Notes: generated by a model from the sequence alone, not told the origin. A stretch of DNA of 64,000 nucleotides from Pseudanabaena sp. M085S1SP2A07QC (GCA_020404895.1 JADBWK010000019.1:1-64000), one strand, 5' to 3'. Shown: positions 55,168-63,480, counted from the first letter of the stretch. Made by a program: numbers and translations.

Positions 55168-55364
55168 TGCGATCGCTGTTTGATTTTGGGATTTAGGCGA
55201 TCGGGTTTTGCGGGTTGTGAGGGGCGAGCGCTGTTTGATGTGGGGAATAGGCGATCGGGTTTGTGGGTGTGAGACGATCTCTGTTTGATTTGAGGGAATA
55301 GGAGATCGGGTTTTGTGGGTGGTGAGAGGCGATCGCTGGTTGAATTGAGGGAATAGGCGATCAC
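55168..55364 (+). repeat. HIP1-type spacer repeat, block 3 (about 4 units)
   Basis: Four somewhat diverged units (GCGATCGCTGTTTGATTT and AGGCGATCGGGTTTTG types), separating a YoeB-like cassette from the DUF3782 gene. Confidence 0.85.
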
Positions 55365-55419
55365 AAAATCCTAGCTTAATTGCTAAAATACTTACACAAC
55401 AATTAATCCTATAAATACC

Positions 55420-56001
55420 ATGTCCGACAACACTATCACCCTAGACGACATCTTCGCTCTCTTCCGCGAAAGCGAACAACAACGACAAGAATATCAGCAC
55501 CAAGCCGAACTAGAAATGGCGGAACTCCGAAAGACTATTGAACAAACAAACAAACAAATTGAGCAAACTAACAAACAAGTTGGGGGACTAACCAGCAGAT
55601 GGGCAGAATTTGTCGAAAACCTAATCAAGCCTGCTGCCGCTAGAATTTTTAGAGAACATGGAATTGATGTTCATTACACAGCCATGCGTGTGAAAGGAGA
55701 TGATGATCGTGGCTCAATGGAAATTGATATTCTAGTAGAAAATGGTAATGAAATAGTAGCAATTGAAGTGAAGTCCCATTTAGAAATTCGCAATGTGAAG
55801 CGATTTTTGGAAGTATTAGCAAGATTTAAAGAAGCATTTCCCAAATACAAAAACTACAAAGTTTATGGAGCCGTAGCAGGAATAAAAATTGATGAAAAGG
55901 CAGATGAATATGCAACACAAGAAGGACTATTTTTAATCGAACCCGCAGGAGATTCTGTCATTATTGCCAATAGTCAAAATTTACAACCGAGAGTCTGGTG
56001 A
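55420..56001 (+). CDS. DUF3782-like PD-(D/E)XK nuclease-family protein with coiled coil
   Basis: 193 residues. An N-terminal coiled coil (about 12-58, with the repeat IEQTNKQIEQTNKQ) precedes a nuclease-like core (about 60-180): MEIDILVENGNEIVAIEVKS has the D and E-x-K spacing of the fold. Proteins of this type are multicopy in filamentous cyanobacteria and of unknown role. It forms a one-gene cassette between repeat blocks. Confidence 0.82.
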   Translation: MSDNTITLDDIFALFRESEQQRQEYQHQAELEMAELRKTIEQTNKQIEQTNKQVGGLTSRWAEFVENLIKPAAARIFREHGIDVHYTAMRVKGDDDRGSMEIDILVENGNEIVAIEVKSHLEIRNVKRFLEVLARFKEAFPKYKNYKVYGAVAGIKIDEKADEYATQEGLFLIEPAGDSVIIANSQNLQPRVW

Positions 56002-56013
56002 TTTTTATTGATT

Positions 56014-56164
56014 GATAGGCGATCAGGTTTGTGGGTGTTGAGGGAGCGATCGCTGTTTGGTTTGAGGAGATAGGCGATCGGGTTTTGTGGGTAGTGAGGG
56101 GCGATCGCTGTTTGATTTGAGGAAATAGGCGATCGGGGTTTGTGGGTGGTGAGAGGGCGATCGC
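56014..56164 (+). repeat. HIP1-type spacer repeat, block 4 (about 3 units)
   Basis: Three units running plus, directly adjoining the stop codon of the minus-strand hicA. Confidence 0.85.
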
Positions 56165-56165
56165 T

Positions 56166-56396
56166 TTATTCTTGGAGTAATTTGAAAAAAGTCTCTTTGT
56201 CAATATCAATATCTTGAATCATTCCCAATAAAGTACCTTGTTTGATATCTTTTCCAGAATGAATTGGAACAACTACTCTTTTTCCCTGAATATTTTTATA
56301 AATAGCATGACTCCCTTTTTGGCGATCAAAATAAAAACCCAATTTTTCGATAACCCTTATAAACTCCTTAGCCTTAACACTTGGGAAGTTACTCAT
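56166..56396 (-). CDS. hicA: HicA family mRNA interferase toxin
   Basis: 76 residues with the double-stranded-RNA-binding-like HicA fold and catalytic histidine in KGSHAIYKN. It overlaps the upstream hicB by four bases. The order hicB-hicA is the reverse of the E. coli order but common elsewhere. Confidence 0.92.
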   Translation of the reverse strand: MSNFPSVKAKEFIRVIEKLGFYFDRQKGSHAIYKNIQGKRVVVPIHSGKDIKQGTLLGMIQDIDIDKETFFKLLQE

Positions 56397-56629
56397 ACCA
56401 AAACACTCAAAGGTTTGACAATTAAATTTTCTCTAGGGATAGGCTGACTATCAGCTATTAAACTTTCAATATATAGCTCAATAGCTTCAGTAATATTAGC
56501 GATCGCCTCTTCAAAAGTATCCCCCTGAGAATGACAACCCCTGAGAATAGGACAAAAAGCGTGATAACCTCCATCTTCTTCCTTTTCTAGAAGCACTGTA
56601 TAGTTGTATGCTTTTTTGCTGTTTTTCAT
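56393..56629 (-). CDS. hicB: HicB family antitoxin
   Basis: 78 residues of the partial-RNase-H HicB domain (YTVLLEKEEDGGYHAFCPIL, RGCHSQGDTFEEA). There is no added DNA-binding domain at the C-terminus, so autoregulation may be weak. Partner of the overlapping hicA. Confidence 0.92.
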   Translation of the reverse strand: MKNSKKAYNYTVLLEKEEDGGYHAFCPILRGCHSQGDTFEEAIANITEAIELYIESLIADSQPIPRENLIVKPLSVLV

Positions 56630-56700
56630 ATATTCTTGAACTTTTTAAGATATCAATCTCTATATTTCATCTACTCGATCATAATTGATTTTTGTTGAGT

Positions 56701-56774
56701 TAGGCGATCGCTGTTTGATGTGGGGGCATAGGCGATCTGGTTTATTGTTGGTCTGGGGCGATCGTTGTTTAATG
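56701..56774 (+). repeat. HIP1-type spacer repeat, block 5 (about 1 unit)
   Basis: One unit plus the start of another (GCGATCGCTGTTTGATGTGG ... GGGGCGATCGTTGTTTAATG) between the hicAB and DUF433/DUF5615 cassettes. Confidence 0.8.
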
Positions 56775-57125
56775 CTATATAAACTCACACGAGTCATTGA
56801 TTGATATGACAACTCCTGCTGGTAAAGAAATAATCACTTCACTTATTCGTTCCATCAACGGCAGTAAATAATCAGGTCTAGTACTACGAGCATCCAAAAC
56901 GACAATTCTCAAATTCTTCCCCACTAAATTTTGCTGATAACGCAAGTTCTTATCCGCAGTAATAAAAGCATCAAAGGGATGATTCTCAGCTAAGCGAAGA
57001 ATTTCACTATCCTTAAACCCATGCCATCCCATATCATCAACATTGTAAACTTCATGACCCCTAGATACAAAAGACTGCTTGAGTTTTCTACTCAGAAGAT
57101 TTTCATCTAATAATATAATCATCAA
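56775..57125 (-). CDS. DUF5615 PIN-like toxin
   Basis: 116 residues: ILLDENLLSRKLKQSFVSRG and DAFITADKNLRYQQNL provide the acidic residues of the PIN-like (Mut7-C-related) fold. It is the predicted ribonuclease of DUF433/DUF5615 toxin-antitoxin pairs. Its start overlaps the antitoxin stop (ATGA). Confidence 0.85.
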   Translation of the reverse strand: MMIILLDENLLSRKLKQSFVSRGHEVYNVDDMGWHGFKDSEILRLAENHPFDAFITADKNLRYQQNLVGKNLRIVVLDARSTRPDYLLPLMERISEVIISLPAGVVISINDSCEFI

Positions 57126-57358
57126 GCAGCGCGTTCCTGAGCAATTAATAATTTGGCAGCACTTTCCAAAACCCTCATAACTTGTGACTTTAGGTAAGGA
57201 AAATCATCAATAAATTCTACTAAACCTCCCTCACCTTCAAGATAGTCAAAAAAAGTCTGCAAAGGAACCCTCGTTCCCTTAAAAACTGGAACTCCACTCA
57301 TAATATCGGGATCGCGATGAATAATCCCTTTCATTTCCAATAAGTTATTTAGTGTCAT
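57122..57358 (-). CDS. DUF433 antitoxin
   Basis: 78 residues: IIHRDPDIMSGVPVFKGTRV is the DUF433 signature, a winged-helix DNA-binding antitoxin family. It is transcribed ahead of the DUF5615 toxin with a four-base overlap. Confidence 0.88.
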   Translation of the reverse strand: MTLNNLLEMKGIIHRDPDIMSGVPVFKGTRVPLQTFFDYLEGEGGLVEFIDDFPYLKSQVMRVLESAAKLLIAQERAA

Positions 57359-57430
57359 TACATTGCACGATATAACCTATTTCATTATAAAACAAAAGCA
57401 TAGACACTCGATCAGGGTTTGCTTTTAGTA

Positions 57431-57500
57431 AGGGGCGATCGCTGTTTGATGTGGTGGAAAATAGGCGATCAGGTTTTGGGGGTGGGGTGGGGTGATCGCT
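57431..57500 (+). repeat. HIP1-type spacer repeat, block 6 (about 1 unit)
   Basis: One unit and the start of a second, just downstream of the broken DUF5615 gene. Confidence 0.8.
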
Positions 57501-57516
57501 ATTATTACAATGCAAC

Positions 57517-57834
57517 TTAGATAGAAATCTCGGCATAATCACCAAGTTTAATTGTATTGATGACATCACAAACCTTTTCAGTCTGTGTCCGAATTTTTGG
57601 CTATGAGGTAGAAAGCAAAACAACAATAGCAATCTGGCGATCGCTCAAATTCTGTTGATAGCGCAAATTCCGATCCGTTGTTACAAATATTTGGTATCCC
57701 TTATCTTCAGAAGATTTGAGTAAATCACCATTCGACAAATTAGACCAACCTTCTTCATAAGCTGTTGTCACAGAATGTTCTATCAAATATTGCCGCAAAG
57801 GTACAGGAGTTCCCTGATCGAAAAGAATCCTCAT
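57517..57834 (-). pseudogene. DUF5615 PIN-like toxin with in-frame nonsense codon
   Basis: The gene opens MRILFDQGTPVPLRQYLIEH and keeps FVTTDRNLRYQQNL, then meets TAG (57603-57601) after LLSTS. The same frame continues PKIRTQTEKVCDVINTIKLG and ends naturally at TAA 57519-57517. The codon is most simply TGG changed to TAG. The 77-residue product lacks the last 28 residues. The partner DUF433 antitoxin looks intact. Confidence 0.85.
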
Positions 57835-57837
57835 AAT

Positions 57838-58089
57838 CTAAGCCACCTCAGCTAGCATATCAAGCTCATAGTTCAGTACAGCCTCAACCTGCGATCGCTG
57901 CACAGGCGGAAACCACTCCAAAAATTCCTCTACTGTTGCACCATCGCGCAAATTTTCAAACAAAGCCGAAACTGGGACTCGCGTCTTCCTAAACACCCAA
58001 GCACCACTCACTTTATAAGGTTCTCTTTCTATAGCATCTAACCTTTCCCAATGCCTCATATACTCTACCTCTGTAAAGTAAAAATACAC
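57838..58089 (-). CDS. DUF433 antitoxin
   Basis: 83 residues, or 73 from the in-frame ATG at 58059 (MRHWERLDAIEREPYKVSGA). The DUF433 pattern is retained (AWVFRKTRVPVSALFENL). Its stop lies three bases before the start of the nonsense-bearing DUF5615 gene. A second copy of this module type lies just upstream in the window at 56775-57358. Confidence 0.85.
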   Translation of the reverse strand: MYFYFTEVEYMRHWERLDAIEREPYKVSGAWVFRKTRVPVSALFENLRDGATVEEFLEWFPPVQRSQVEAVLNYELDMLAEVA

Positions 58090-58138
58090 CTAACAGCCTG
58101 ATTATAAACCAACTTGAAAGCAAGATTTTGACCGTTTA

Positions 58139-58282
58139 AGCGATTACTGTTTGATGAGGGAAATAGGAGATCTGGGTTTGGGTGTTGAGGGGCGATCGCT
58201 GTTTGATGTTGAGTGATTAGGCGATCGGGTTTTGGGTGGTGAGAGGCGATCGCTGTTTGATGTTGGTAATAGGCGATCGGGT
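58139..58282 (+). repeat. HIP1-type spacer repeat, block 7 (about 3 units)
   Basis: Three units in plus orientation; the last ends at the stop codon of the minus-strand toxin at 58283. Confidence 0.85.
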
Positions 58283-58549
58283 TTATGGAAAAAACTTGTA
58301 AATATCTTTACGATGTAAAAATCTCACAAAGATTATTTCATCTTCAAAAACTTCTATCCCTATTCTGTAATCACCCAAACGAATACGATAGAAACTTTCA
58401 TATCCCTGCATCTTTTTTAGATGATTGATTTCCCCCAAAGATTCAGACTGCTTACAGGTCAAAATTATTTGTTTCAACCTTGTTAATAGATTACGATCCT
58501 TGACTAACTTCAAGTCTTTCTCAAACCTAGACTCAAACTTAACATTCAT
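58283..58549 (-). CDS. RelE/YafQ-type mRNA interferase toxin
   Basis: 88 residues: VKFESRFEKDLKLVKDRNLL, FYRIRLGDYRIGIEV and FVRFLHRKDIYKFFP fit the RelE superfamily, close to HigB/YafQ-like toxins. It overlaps the antitoxin gene by four bases. Confidence 0.88.
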   Translation of the reverse strand: MNVKFESRFEKDLKLVKDRNLLTRLKQIILTCKQSESLGEINHLKKMQGYESFYRIRLGDYRIGIEVFEDEIIFVRFLHRKDIYKFFP

Positions 58550-58755
58550 GCAACATCACCATCAAGAATAGTAAAGATCGTCTCTTCAGAAACAAACTCA
58601 TTTTTTCTACCCTCTGCGATCGCATTAGCGAAACCAACCTCTTCCAAAGCATCTCGAAATATTTCTGCAAAAAGCTCTTTTCTTGTCCTAATCAAATCAA
58701 TCAAGACTTCAGTTAGCATTTCTCTAGTCTTTTCATCATTAAGGAATACTTGCAT
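58546..58755 (-). CDS. Antitoxin partner of the RelE-type toxin
   Basis: 69 residues, helical and acidic, with a short first segment and a C-terminal SEETIFTILDGDVA. No DNA-binding motif is certain; role inferred from the four-base overlap with the toxin gene. Confidence 0.72.
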   Translation of the reverse strand: MQVFLNDEKTREMLTEVLIDLIRTRKELFAEIFRDALEEVGFANAIAEGRKNEFVSEETIFTILDGDVA

Positions 58756-58823
58756 ATTTAATCTCTAAATCATAAAAGAAGTCTACATTTCCTAATTCTA
58801 ACTCAAATGAAGCTAGCAAGTAT

Positions 58824-59076
58824 AGGCGATCGGGTTTTGGGTGATGAGGGGAGATCGCAGTTTGATATGGAGTTTAGGCAATCTGATTTTGTGAGTGGTG
58901 ATTGGTGATCGCAGCTTTGATGTGGAGAATAGGCGATCGGGTTTTATGGGTGGTGAGGGTGCGATCGCTGTTTGATTTGAGGGAATAGGCGATCTGGTTT
59001 ATGGGTGATGAGGGTGCGATCGTTGTTTGATGTGGGGAATAGGCGATCGGGTTTTGGGTGATGTGAGGGGCGATCA
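58824..59076 (+). repeat. HIP1-type spacer repeat, block 8 (about 4-5 units)
   Basis: Four to five units between the RelE-type cassette and the DUF29 gene; it accounts for most of the 411-bp gap 58756-59166. Some HIP1 cores are mutated (GGTGATCGCAG, GGCAATCTG). Confidence 0.85.
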
Positions 59077-59166
59077 GGCAGCAAATTTCGTTTAGAATAG
59101 AAAAAATCTACTAAGTTTAGAATATTAAGTAGGTGGTCGCATACTTTAGCAAGGAGTCACAAACAA

Positions 59167-59643
59167 ATGACACAAGCTTTAATCTCAACAAAATCATCAA
59201 ATTTATACGACCGTGATTTCTTGCTATGGACAGAAGAAACAATTACCTGTCTAAAAACTGGTGACTTTAAACAACTAGATATTAACAACTTGATCGAGGA
59301 GATTGACTCATTGGGAAAAGCTCAGAAAAATTCGCTTAAGGGACAAATTCGCGCCCTCATCGAGCATATTATAAAACGATGCTATGTCGATATGCCACTG
59401 GAATACAACGGATGGGAACGCACAATTCGCAATATTCGTCCTGAAATCGAGGATTTAATCGAAACTTCTCCCAGTTTGCAGAACGACTATTCAAAAATCC
59501 TTGATACGGTTTATCAGCAATGTCTCAAAAAGCTGCGTCCAGAATACAAGACAACGAAGTTTCCAGAAACATGGCAATTCAGTAGCTCACTTAATGATCT
59601 GCTGAATTTGGACTTTTGGGAAGATATTCAAAATTCACTCTAG
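59167..59643 (+). CDS. DUF29 family protein
   Basis: 158 residues; the DUF29 pattern is clear (YDRDFLLWTEETITCLKTGD, IEEIDSLGKAQKNSLKGQIR, LEYNGWERTIRNIR). The family is multicopy in cyanobacteria and its role is unknown. It forms a one-gene cassette between repeat blocks. Confidence 0.9.
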   Translation: MTQALISTKSSNLYDRDFLLWTEETITCLKTGDFKQLDINNLIEEIDSLGKAQKNSLKGQIRALIEHIIKRCYVDMPLEYNGWERTIRNIRPEIEDLIETSPSLQNDYSKILDTVYQQCLKKLRPEYKTTKFPETWQFSSSLNDLLNLDFWEDIQNSL

Positions 59644-59652
59644 TCTTATCTA

Positions 59653-59766
59653 ATCGCTCTTTGATGTTGATGAAATAGGCGATCGGGTTTTGTGGGTGTT
59701 GAAGGGCGATCGCTGTTTGATGTTGCGGGAAAGGCGATCAGGTTTGTGGGGGGTGTGGGGCGATCA
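59653..59766 (+). repeat. HIP1-type spacer repeat, block 9 (about 2 units)
   Basis: Two units (ATAGGCGATCGGGTTTTGTG ... GGGCGATCGCTGTTTGATGT) between DUF29 and the YefM/YoeB cassette. Confidence 0.85.
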
Positions 59767-59806
59767 GTTATAATTACCATTAATCTAGCAAACTATATAT
59801 TCTGCT

Positions 59807-60013
59807 ATGACTAACGCATTACAATACATCTGTGATTCAGAAGGGCAAACAGTTTCTGTAGTTGTCCCCGTTGCCTTTTGGCAAGAACTAATGGCAGAAA
59901 GAGAAACAGCCTATCTGCTTAGTAGTCCAGCCATGAAGAACAGACTGCTTAAAGCTAGAAAACGTCAGGATGGAATCTCTTTGGAAGCAGCCTGTGAAAA
60001 ACTTGGAATTTGA
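59807..60013 (+). CDS. YefM-like antitoxin
   Basis: 68 residues. The C-terminal toxin-binding segment ETAYLLSSPAMKNRLLKA is the classic YefM pattern; the N-terminal domain is shortened (VSVVVPVAFWQELMAE). It overlaps the YoeB-like toxin by 20 bases. Confidence 0.85.
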   Translation: MTNALQYICDSEGQTVSVVVPVAFWQELMAERETAYLLSSPAMKNRLLKARKRQDGISLEAACEKLGI

Positions 60014-60251
60014 TCAAGATGCTTTTGAAGACTTAGCTTGGTGGATTGAAAGCGATCGCAAAAAAGCTTTAAAAATCATCAAACTGATTCGTGAAGTCCA
60101 ACGTAATCCATTTGAAGGCACAGGACAACCTGAAGCACTAAAACACGATCTATCTGGCTGTTGGTCACGGCGGATCGATCAAGAACATCGTCTAGTTTAT
60201 GAAGTTCTAGACGATAAAATCAGAATTCTCGCCTGCCGCTTTCACTACTAA
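59994..60251 (+). CDS. yoeB: YoeB toxin
   Basis: 85 residues from GTG 59994 (KNLEFDQDAFEDLAWWIESD); the frame extends upstream to 59970 but that part lies within the antitoxin. GTGQPEALKHDLSGCWSRRI and the terminal FHY are diagnostic of YoeB, a ribosome-dependent mRNA endonuclease. Confidence 0.93.
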   Translation: MKNLEFDQDAFEDLAWWIESDRKKALKIIKLIREVQRNPFEGTGQPEALKHDLSGCWSRRIDQEHRLVYEVLDDKIRILACRFHY

Positions 60252-60252
60252 A

Positions 60253-60630
60253 AATCGCTGTTTGATGTTGAGATTTAGGCGATCGGGCTTTGTGGGTGTT
60301 GAGGGGCGATCGCTGGTTGATATTGAGATTTAGGCGATCGGGTTTTGTGGGTTGTGAGTGGCGATCGCTGTTTGCTGTTGGGAATAGGCGATCGGTTTTG
60401 TGGTGATGAGGGGCGATCGCTGTTTGATTTGAGGGAATAAGCGATCGGGTTTTGTGGGTGTTCAGGGGCGATCGTTGTTTGATGTGGGGAATAGGCGATC
60501 GGTTTGTGAGTGTTGAGGGGCGATCGCTGTTTGATTTGAGGGAATAGGCGATCGGGTTTGTGGGTGGTGTGGGGCGATCGCTGTTTGATGGGGATTTAGG
60601 CGATCGGGTGTTGGGTGTGAGGGCAATCTG
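60253..60630 (+). repeat. HIP1-type spacer repeat, block 10 (about 7 units)
   Basis: The longest block. Seven consecutive units of 50-57 bp, each beginning GCGATCGCTGTTTGAT (or a close variant) and containing TAGGCGATCGGG then TGTGGGTGTTGAGGGG. It fills the gap between yoeB and the DUF6883 gene. Confidence 0.92.
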
Positions 60631-60682
60631 TCCAAATAGTCTGACAAGTATTAGAATTAGATAGACCCAACGCTTCAAGCCT

Positions 60683-61015
60683 ATGAAACTACCAAACGGT
60701 GACAGAGCCGAACTAGGAGACAAACTCGAAAGATATTGTCTGAACTATGAACACCAGAAAGGTAAACATAAAGCCCTACTTTTTGAAAAACGTCTTGGGA
60801 TTACCATCGCCAACAAAGAAATTTTAGAAAAAGCTCTACAAGAAGCAGCGATCGAAGGTGAAGCCGAACTCTTTAAAATCGATCAATATGGCACTCATTA
60901 TGATCTTGCATTTTCACTTTGTACCGATATTGGTGAATCCCTAGTCCTAAGTTGTTGGATTATCAAAATTACAGAAGACTTTCCACGCCTAACTAATACT
61001 TACCCTATCGATTAA
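60683..61015 (+). CDS. DUF6883-like protein
   Basis: 110 residues: the opening MKLPNGDRAELGDKLERYCL and HQKGKHKALLFEKRLGI are typical of this small cyanobacterial family. It lies eight bases before the DUF4926 gene, a pairing seen elsewhere, so it may be one partner of a toxin-antitoxin-like module. The function is unknown. Confidence 0.78.
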   Translation: MKLPNGDRAELGDKLERYCLNYEHQKGKHKALLFEKRLGITIANKEILEKALQEAAIEGEAELFKIDQYGTHYDLAFSLCTDIGESLVLSCWIIKITEDFPRLTNTYPID

Positions 61016-61023
61016 AAAGCACT

Positions 61024-61266
61024 ATGAACGAAATCCAAGAATACGATCTTGTTGCACTAACTGAAGATGCGATCGCCACTCATAAAGTTACCCATCAGCA
61101 AATCATGCTCCGCCGAGGACAAATGGGAACAGTCTTAATGTCATTTGATCGTAAAGCCTTTCTAATCGACTTTACTGATAAGCAAGGCAACACCTTCGCA
61201 ATGGAAACAATCGAACCAGTAAAATTATTACGCCTTATTAACGAACCAGAATTAGTTCTTTCTTAA
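61024..61266 (+). CDS. DUF4926-like protein
   Basis: 80 residues: EYDLVALTEDAIATHKV and RRGQMGTVLMSFDRKAFLID resemble DUF4926 proteins, small beta-rich (SH3-like) proteins. It is probably co-translated with the preceding DUF6883 gene. Confidence 0.78.
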   Translation: MNEIQEYDLVALTEDAIATHKVTHQQIMLRRGQMGTVLMSFDRKAFLIDFTDKQGNTFAMETIEPVKLLRLINEPELVLS

Positions 61267-61268
61267 AC

Positions 61269-61414
61269 TTAGTCGCTATTTGGTGTTGAGAAAATAGGCG
61301 ATCGAGTTTTGGGTGATGAGGGGCGATCGCTGTTTGATGTGGGAAATAGGCGATCGGTTTTTTGGTGCTGAGGGGTGGTCGGATTTGTGGGTTATGAGGG
61401 GCGATCGTGCTTTG
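61269..61414 (+). repeat. HIP1-type spacer repeat, block 11 (about 2-3 units)
   Basis: Two clear units and a degenerate third between the DUF4926 gene and the minus-strand brnA. Confidence 0.85.
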
Positions 61415-61416
61415 AT

Positions 61417-61674
61417 TTAATGTAAAACTTTCCCCGATTCTTCCTGCTCCTTCGCTTGGCGTAAAACTTCATTAATCAAATTTTGATAGCCAAGTTCTCC
61501 CGCCTTCAATTTAAAATACTCAATAAGATTGGAATCCAAAGAAATAGTAATACTTTGCTTGCGAGGCATAGGTTTAAGTGCTATACGAAACTTTGCCCGT
61601 TCTAAATCTGCTTGTGTTACTTCGGAATATTCATCACGATCGTTAGAGGTTTCTGAAGAAGAGAAGTTGTTCAT
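61417..61674 (-). CDS. brnA: BrnA family antitoxin
   Basis: 85 residues from ATG 61674 (MNNFSSSETSNDRDEYSEVT); the frame extends upstream inside brnT. The ribbon-helix-helix segment KQSITISLDSNLIEYFKLKA is characteristic. It overlaps brnT by 32 bases. Confidence 0.9.
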   Translation of the reverse strand: MNNFSSSETSNDRDEYSEVTQADLERAKFRIALKPMPRKQSITISLDSNLIEYFKLKAGELGYQNLINEVLRQAKEQEESGKVLH

Positions 61675-61912
61675 TTTTGTTTGCCTCACGCATGGAAATA
61701 ATACGGATTTCATCTTCGGTTTCGGTATGTACGATAACAACAACTTTCATACCTAAGAGTCCAATCGTTACCCAACGCTGTTCTCCATAGTTTTCACGGT
61801 TATCTTCGAACGTGAATGTCGAGCCTATAAAGACTTTTTCAGCATTCACAAAATCGATAGCGTGCTTTTTTAGGTTGCTTTGCCTTTTAACTTCATTCCA
61901 TATGAATTTCAT
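61643..61912 (-). CDS. brnT: BrnT family ribonuclease toxin
   Basis: 89 residues: MKFIWNEVKRQSNLKKHAID, TFEDNRENYGEQRWVTIGLL and IRIISMREANKNEQ match BrnT along its length. It is the second brnTA module in the window; the pair at 37874-38390 is only moderately similar. Confidence 0.92.
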   Translation of the reverse strand: MKFIWNEVKRQSNLKKHAIDFVNAEKVFIGSTFTFEDNRENYGEQRWVTIGLLGMKVVVIVHTETEDEIRIISMREANKNEQLLFFRNL

Positions 61913-61979
61913 ATATAACTTTTATTATACATACCTTAAATCACTCGTCTCTTGAGAATAAAGTTTAGCATTTAGAATA

Positions 61980-62106
61980 TGGCGATCACTTTTTGATTTT
62001 GAGATTTAGGCGATCAGGTTTTGTGGGTGTTGAGGGGGCGATCACTGTTTGATTTGAGGGAATAGGCGATCGGGTTTTGTGGGTGTGAGGGGCGATCTTT
62101 GTTTTG
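61980..62106 (+). repeat. HIP1-type spacer repeat, block 12 (about 2-3 units)
   Basis: Two units plus a partial one between brnTA and hicBA. Several cores have GCGATCAC instead of GCGATCGC. Confidence 0.85.
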
Positions 62107-62214
62107 ATTGACTTCAGGATTTTGGCGATCGCAAATGATTCGTCAACCTATAGTAGACTAAGGCAATAACCTGAAAGCAATTTAGGCAAATCAAGATAAA
62201 CGAGTTAGTCAAAA

Positions 62215-62430
62215 ATGATTAGAGAATTTAACGTAGTTATCGAAAAAGACTCTGACGGGTATTTTGTCGCCTCAATCCCAAATTTAAGAGGCTGCCATAC
62301 CCAAGCAAAATCACTTGATGTCCTCATGGAACGTATTCAAGAATCGGCTGAACTATGCTTGGAATTTGAGCGCCAAGATATTCCATCCCCAGAGTTTATA
62401 GGTATACAGAAAATTTTAGTAACCGTATGA
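62215..62430 (+). CDS. hicB: HicB family antitoxin
   Basis: 71 residues: FNVVIEKDSDGYFVASIPNL and RGCHTQAKSLDVLMERIQES form the HicB core, again without an added DNA-binding domain. Overlaps hicA by four bases. Confidence 0.92.
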   Translation: MIREFNVVIEKDSDGYFVASIPNLRGCHTQAKSLDVLMERIQESAELCLEFERQDIPSPEFIGIQKILVTV

Positions 62431-62651
62431 GCAAACTACCAAGTTTGACAGGAAATCAACTAATCAAAGTTCTAGAGAAAATAGGCTTTGATATAGCGCG
62501 AGTGAAAGGTAGTCATCATATTCTTATTCATGCTGATGGTAGACGCACAGTAGTTCCAGTTCATTCAGGTGAAGATATCGGAACTGGGCTACTTTCACAA
62601 ATTCTAAGAGATTGTCAGATCGCAAGAGATGAACTTAGAGACTTGCTATAA
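62427..62651 (+). CDS. hicA: HicA family mRNA interferase toxin
   Basis: 74 residues with catalytic histidine in KGSHHILIHADGRR and the C-terminal SQILRDCQIARDEL helix. Second hicAB module of the island, in the opposite orientation to the first. Confidence 0.92.
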   Translation: MSKLPSLTGNQLIKVLEKIGFDIARVKGSHHILIHADGRRTVVPVHSGEDIGTGLLSQILRDCQIARDELRDLL

Positions 62652-62681
62652 GTTTATATCTTGTTTTGATTGACTTGAGGA

Positions 62682-62824
62682 TATTGGCGATTAGGTTTGT
62701 GGGTTGTGAGGGGCGATCGCTGGTTGATGATGAAGGAATAGGCGATCGGGTTTGATGTGTGAGGGGGCGATCGGGGTTTGATGTTGGGGGAATAGGCGAT
62801 CGGGGTTTGTTGGGGGTGAGGGCG
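62682..62824 (+). repeat. HIP1-type spacer repeat, block 13 (about 3 units)
   Basis: Three units, G-rich (GGGGGCGATCGGGG, GTTGGGGGAATAGGCGATCG), ending just before the minus-strand gene at 62845. Confidence 0.85.
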
Positions 62825-62844
62825 GAAATCTCACCATGCAACTT

Positions 62845-63480
62845 TTATGATTTACAAATAGCTTTAAGAACTTTAAGAATCTGTATAGAAGGTTCAGACT
62901 CGATCAACGATAAAGAAGGGAATAACTGATAGATCGGTGATTCTCCTGCACAGATGCGAATAAACTGAAAATGTAAACCATTTGTTGCTAAACCCCAAAC
63001 CGAAGACTGAGAACGCAAAGACTCATGGGCATAGATTAATAATTGCGGAATTCCTGTAAAAGGTTCAATTCCTGCTTTCTTTGCTTCAACTATCAGCACC
63101 CAAAGTTTAGTTGAATTTTGGACTCCAGACTTTTTAACCGCCAAAATATCATATCTACCAGTAATGCTAGTATCCGCTTCGAGAATATCAATACGCTGAA
63201 TATTTTCTTCTAAAAGTAACTCGATCGCTTGGTTATAGTAACCTGTCAAATTCATCAGAGGCGCAAGAGCAAGAAACTTAATTTGTCCTTCGGAAACTCT
63301 ACCTGACAATAGATACCGCCGAAAATTAGTACAAATCTCGGTTAGTTCTGTTTGCTCAAAATCAGAAATAGATTCCAAATCCAAATAATCAGAAAAAACA
63401 CCCATCTCTCCAGACTCATGGAAGCCTAATAGATGTTGTACGTCTTCAAAATTTAAATTTTTCGCGGCAAGTGTAACCAT
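62845..63480 (-). CDS. Restriction-endonuclease-like (HsdR N-terminal type) protein
   Basis: 211 residues. The region about 105-165 reads GRYDILAVKKSG then LWVLIVEAKKAGIEPFTG, the D and E-x-K of a PD-(D/E)XK nuclease as in type I restriction R-subunit N-domains. There is no helicase, methylase or specificity subunit, so it is a stand-alone one-gene cassette of unknown role. Confidence 0.78.
   Translation of the reverse strand: MVTLAAKNLNFEDVQHLLGFHESGEMGVFSDYLDLESISDFEQTELTEICTNFRRYLLSGRVSEGQIKFLALAPLMNLTGYYNQAIELLLEENIQRIDILEADTSITGRYDILAVKKSGVQNSTKLWVLIVEAKKAGIEPFTGIPQLLIYAHESLRSQSSVWGLATNGLHFQFIRICAGESPIYQLFPSLSLIESEPSIQILKVLKAICKS

Noticed and set aside
60220-60723. Minus-strand open frame of 167 codons through the repeat block, rich in Arg, Ser, Pro, Asn
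   Set aside because: It only translates the repeat units and runs across the yoeB end; similar frames appear in other blocks (55089-55364, 55961-56209). No start site or family features.
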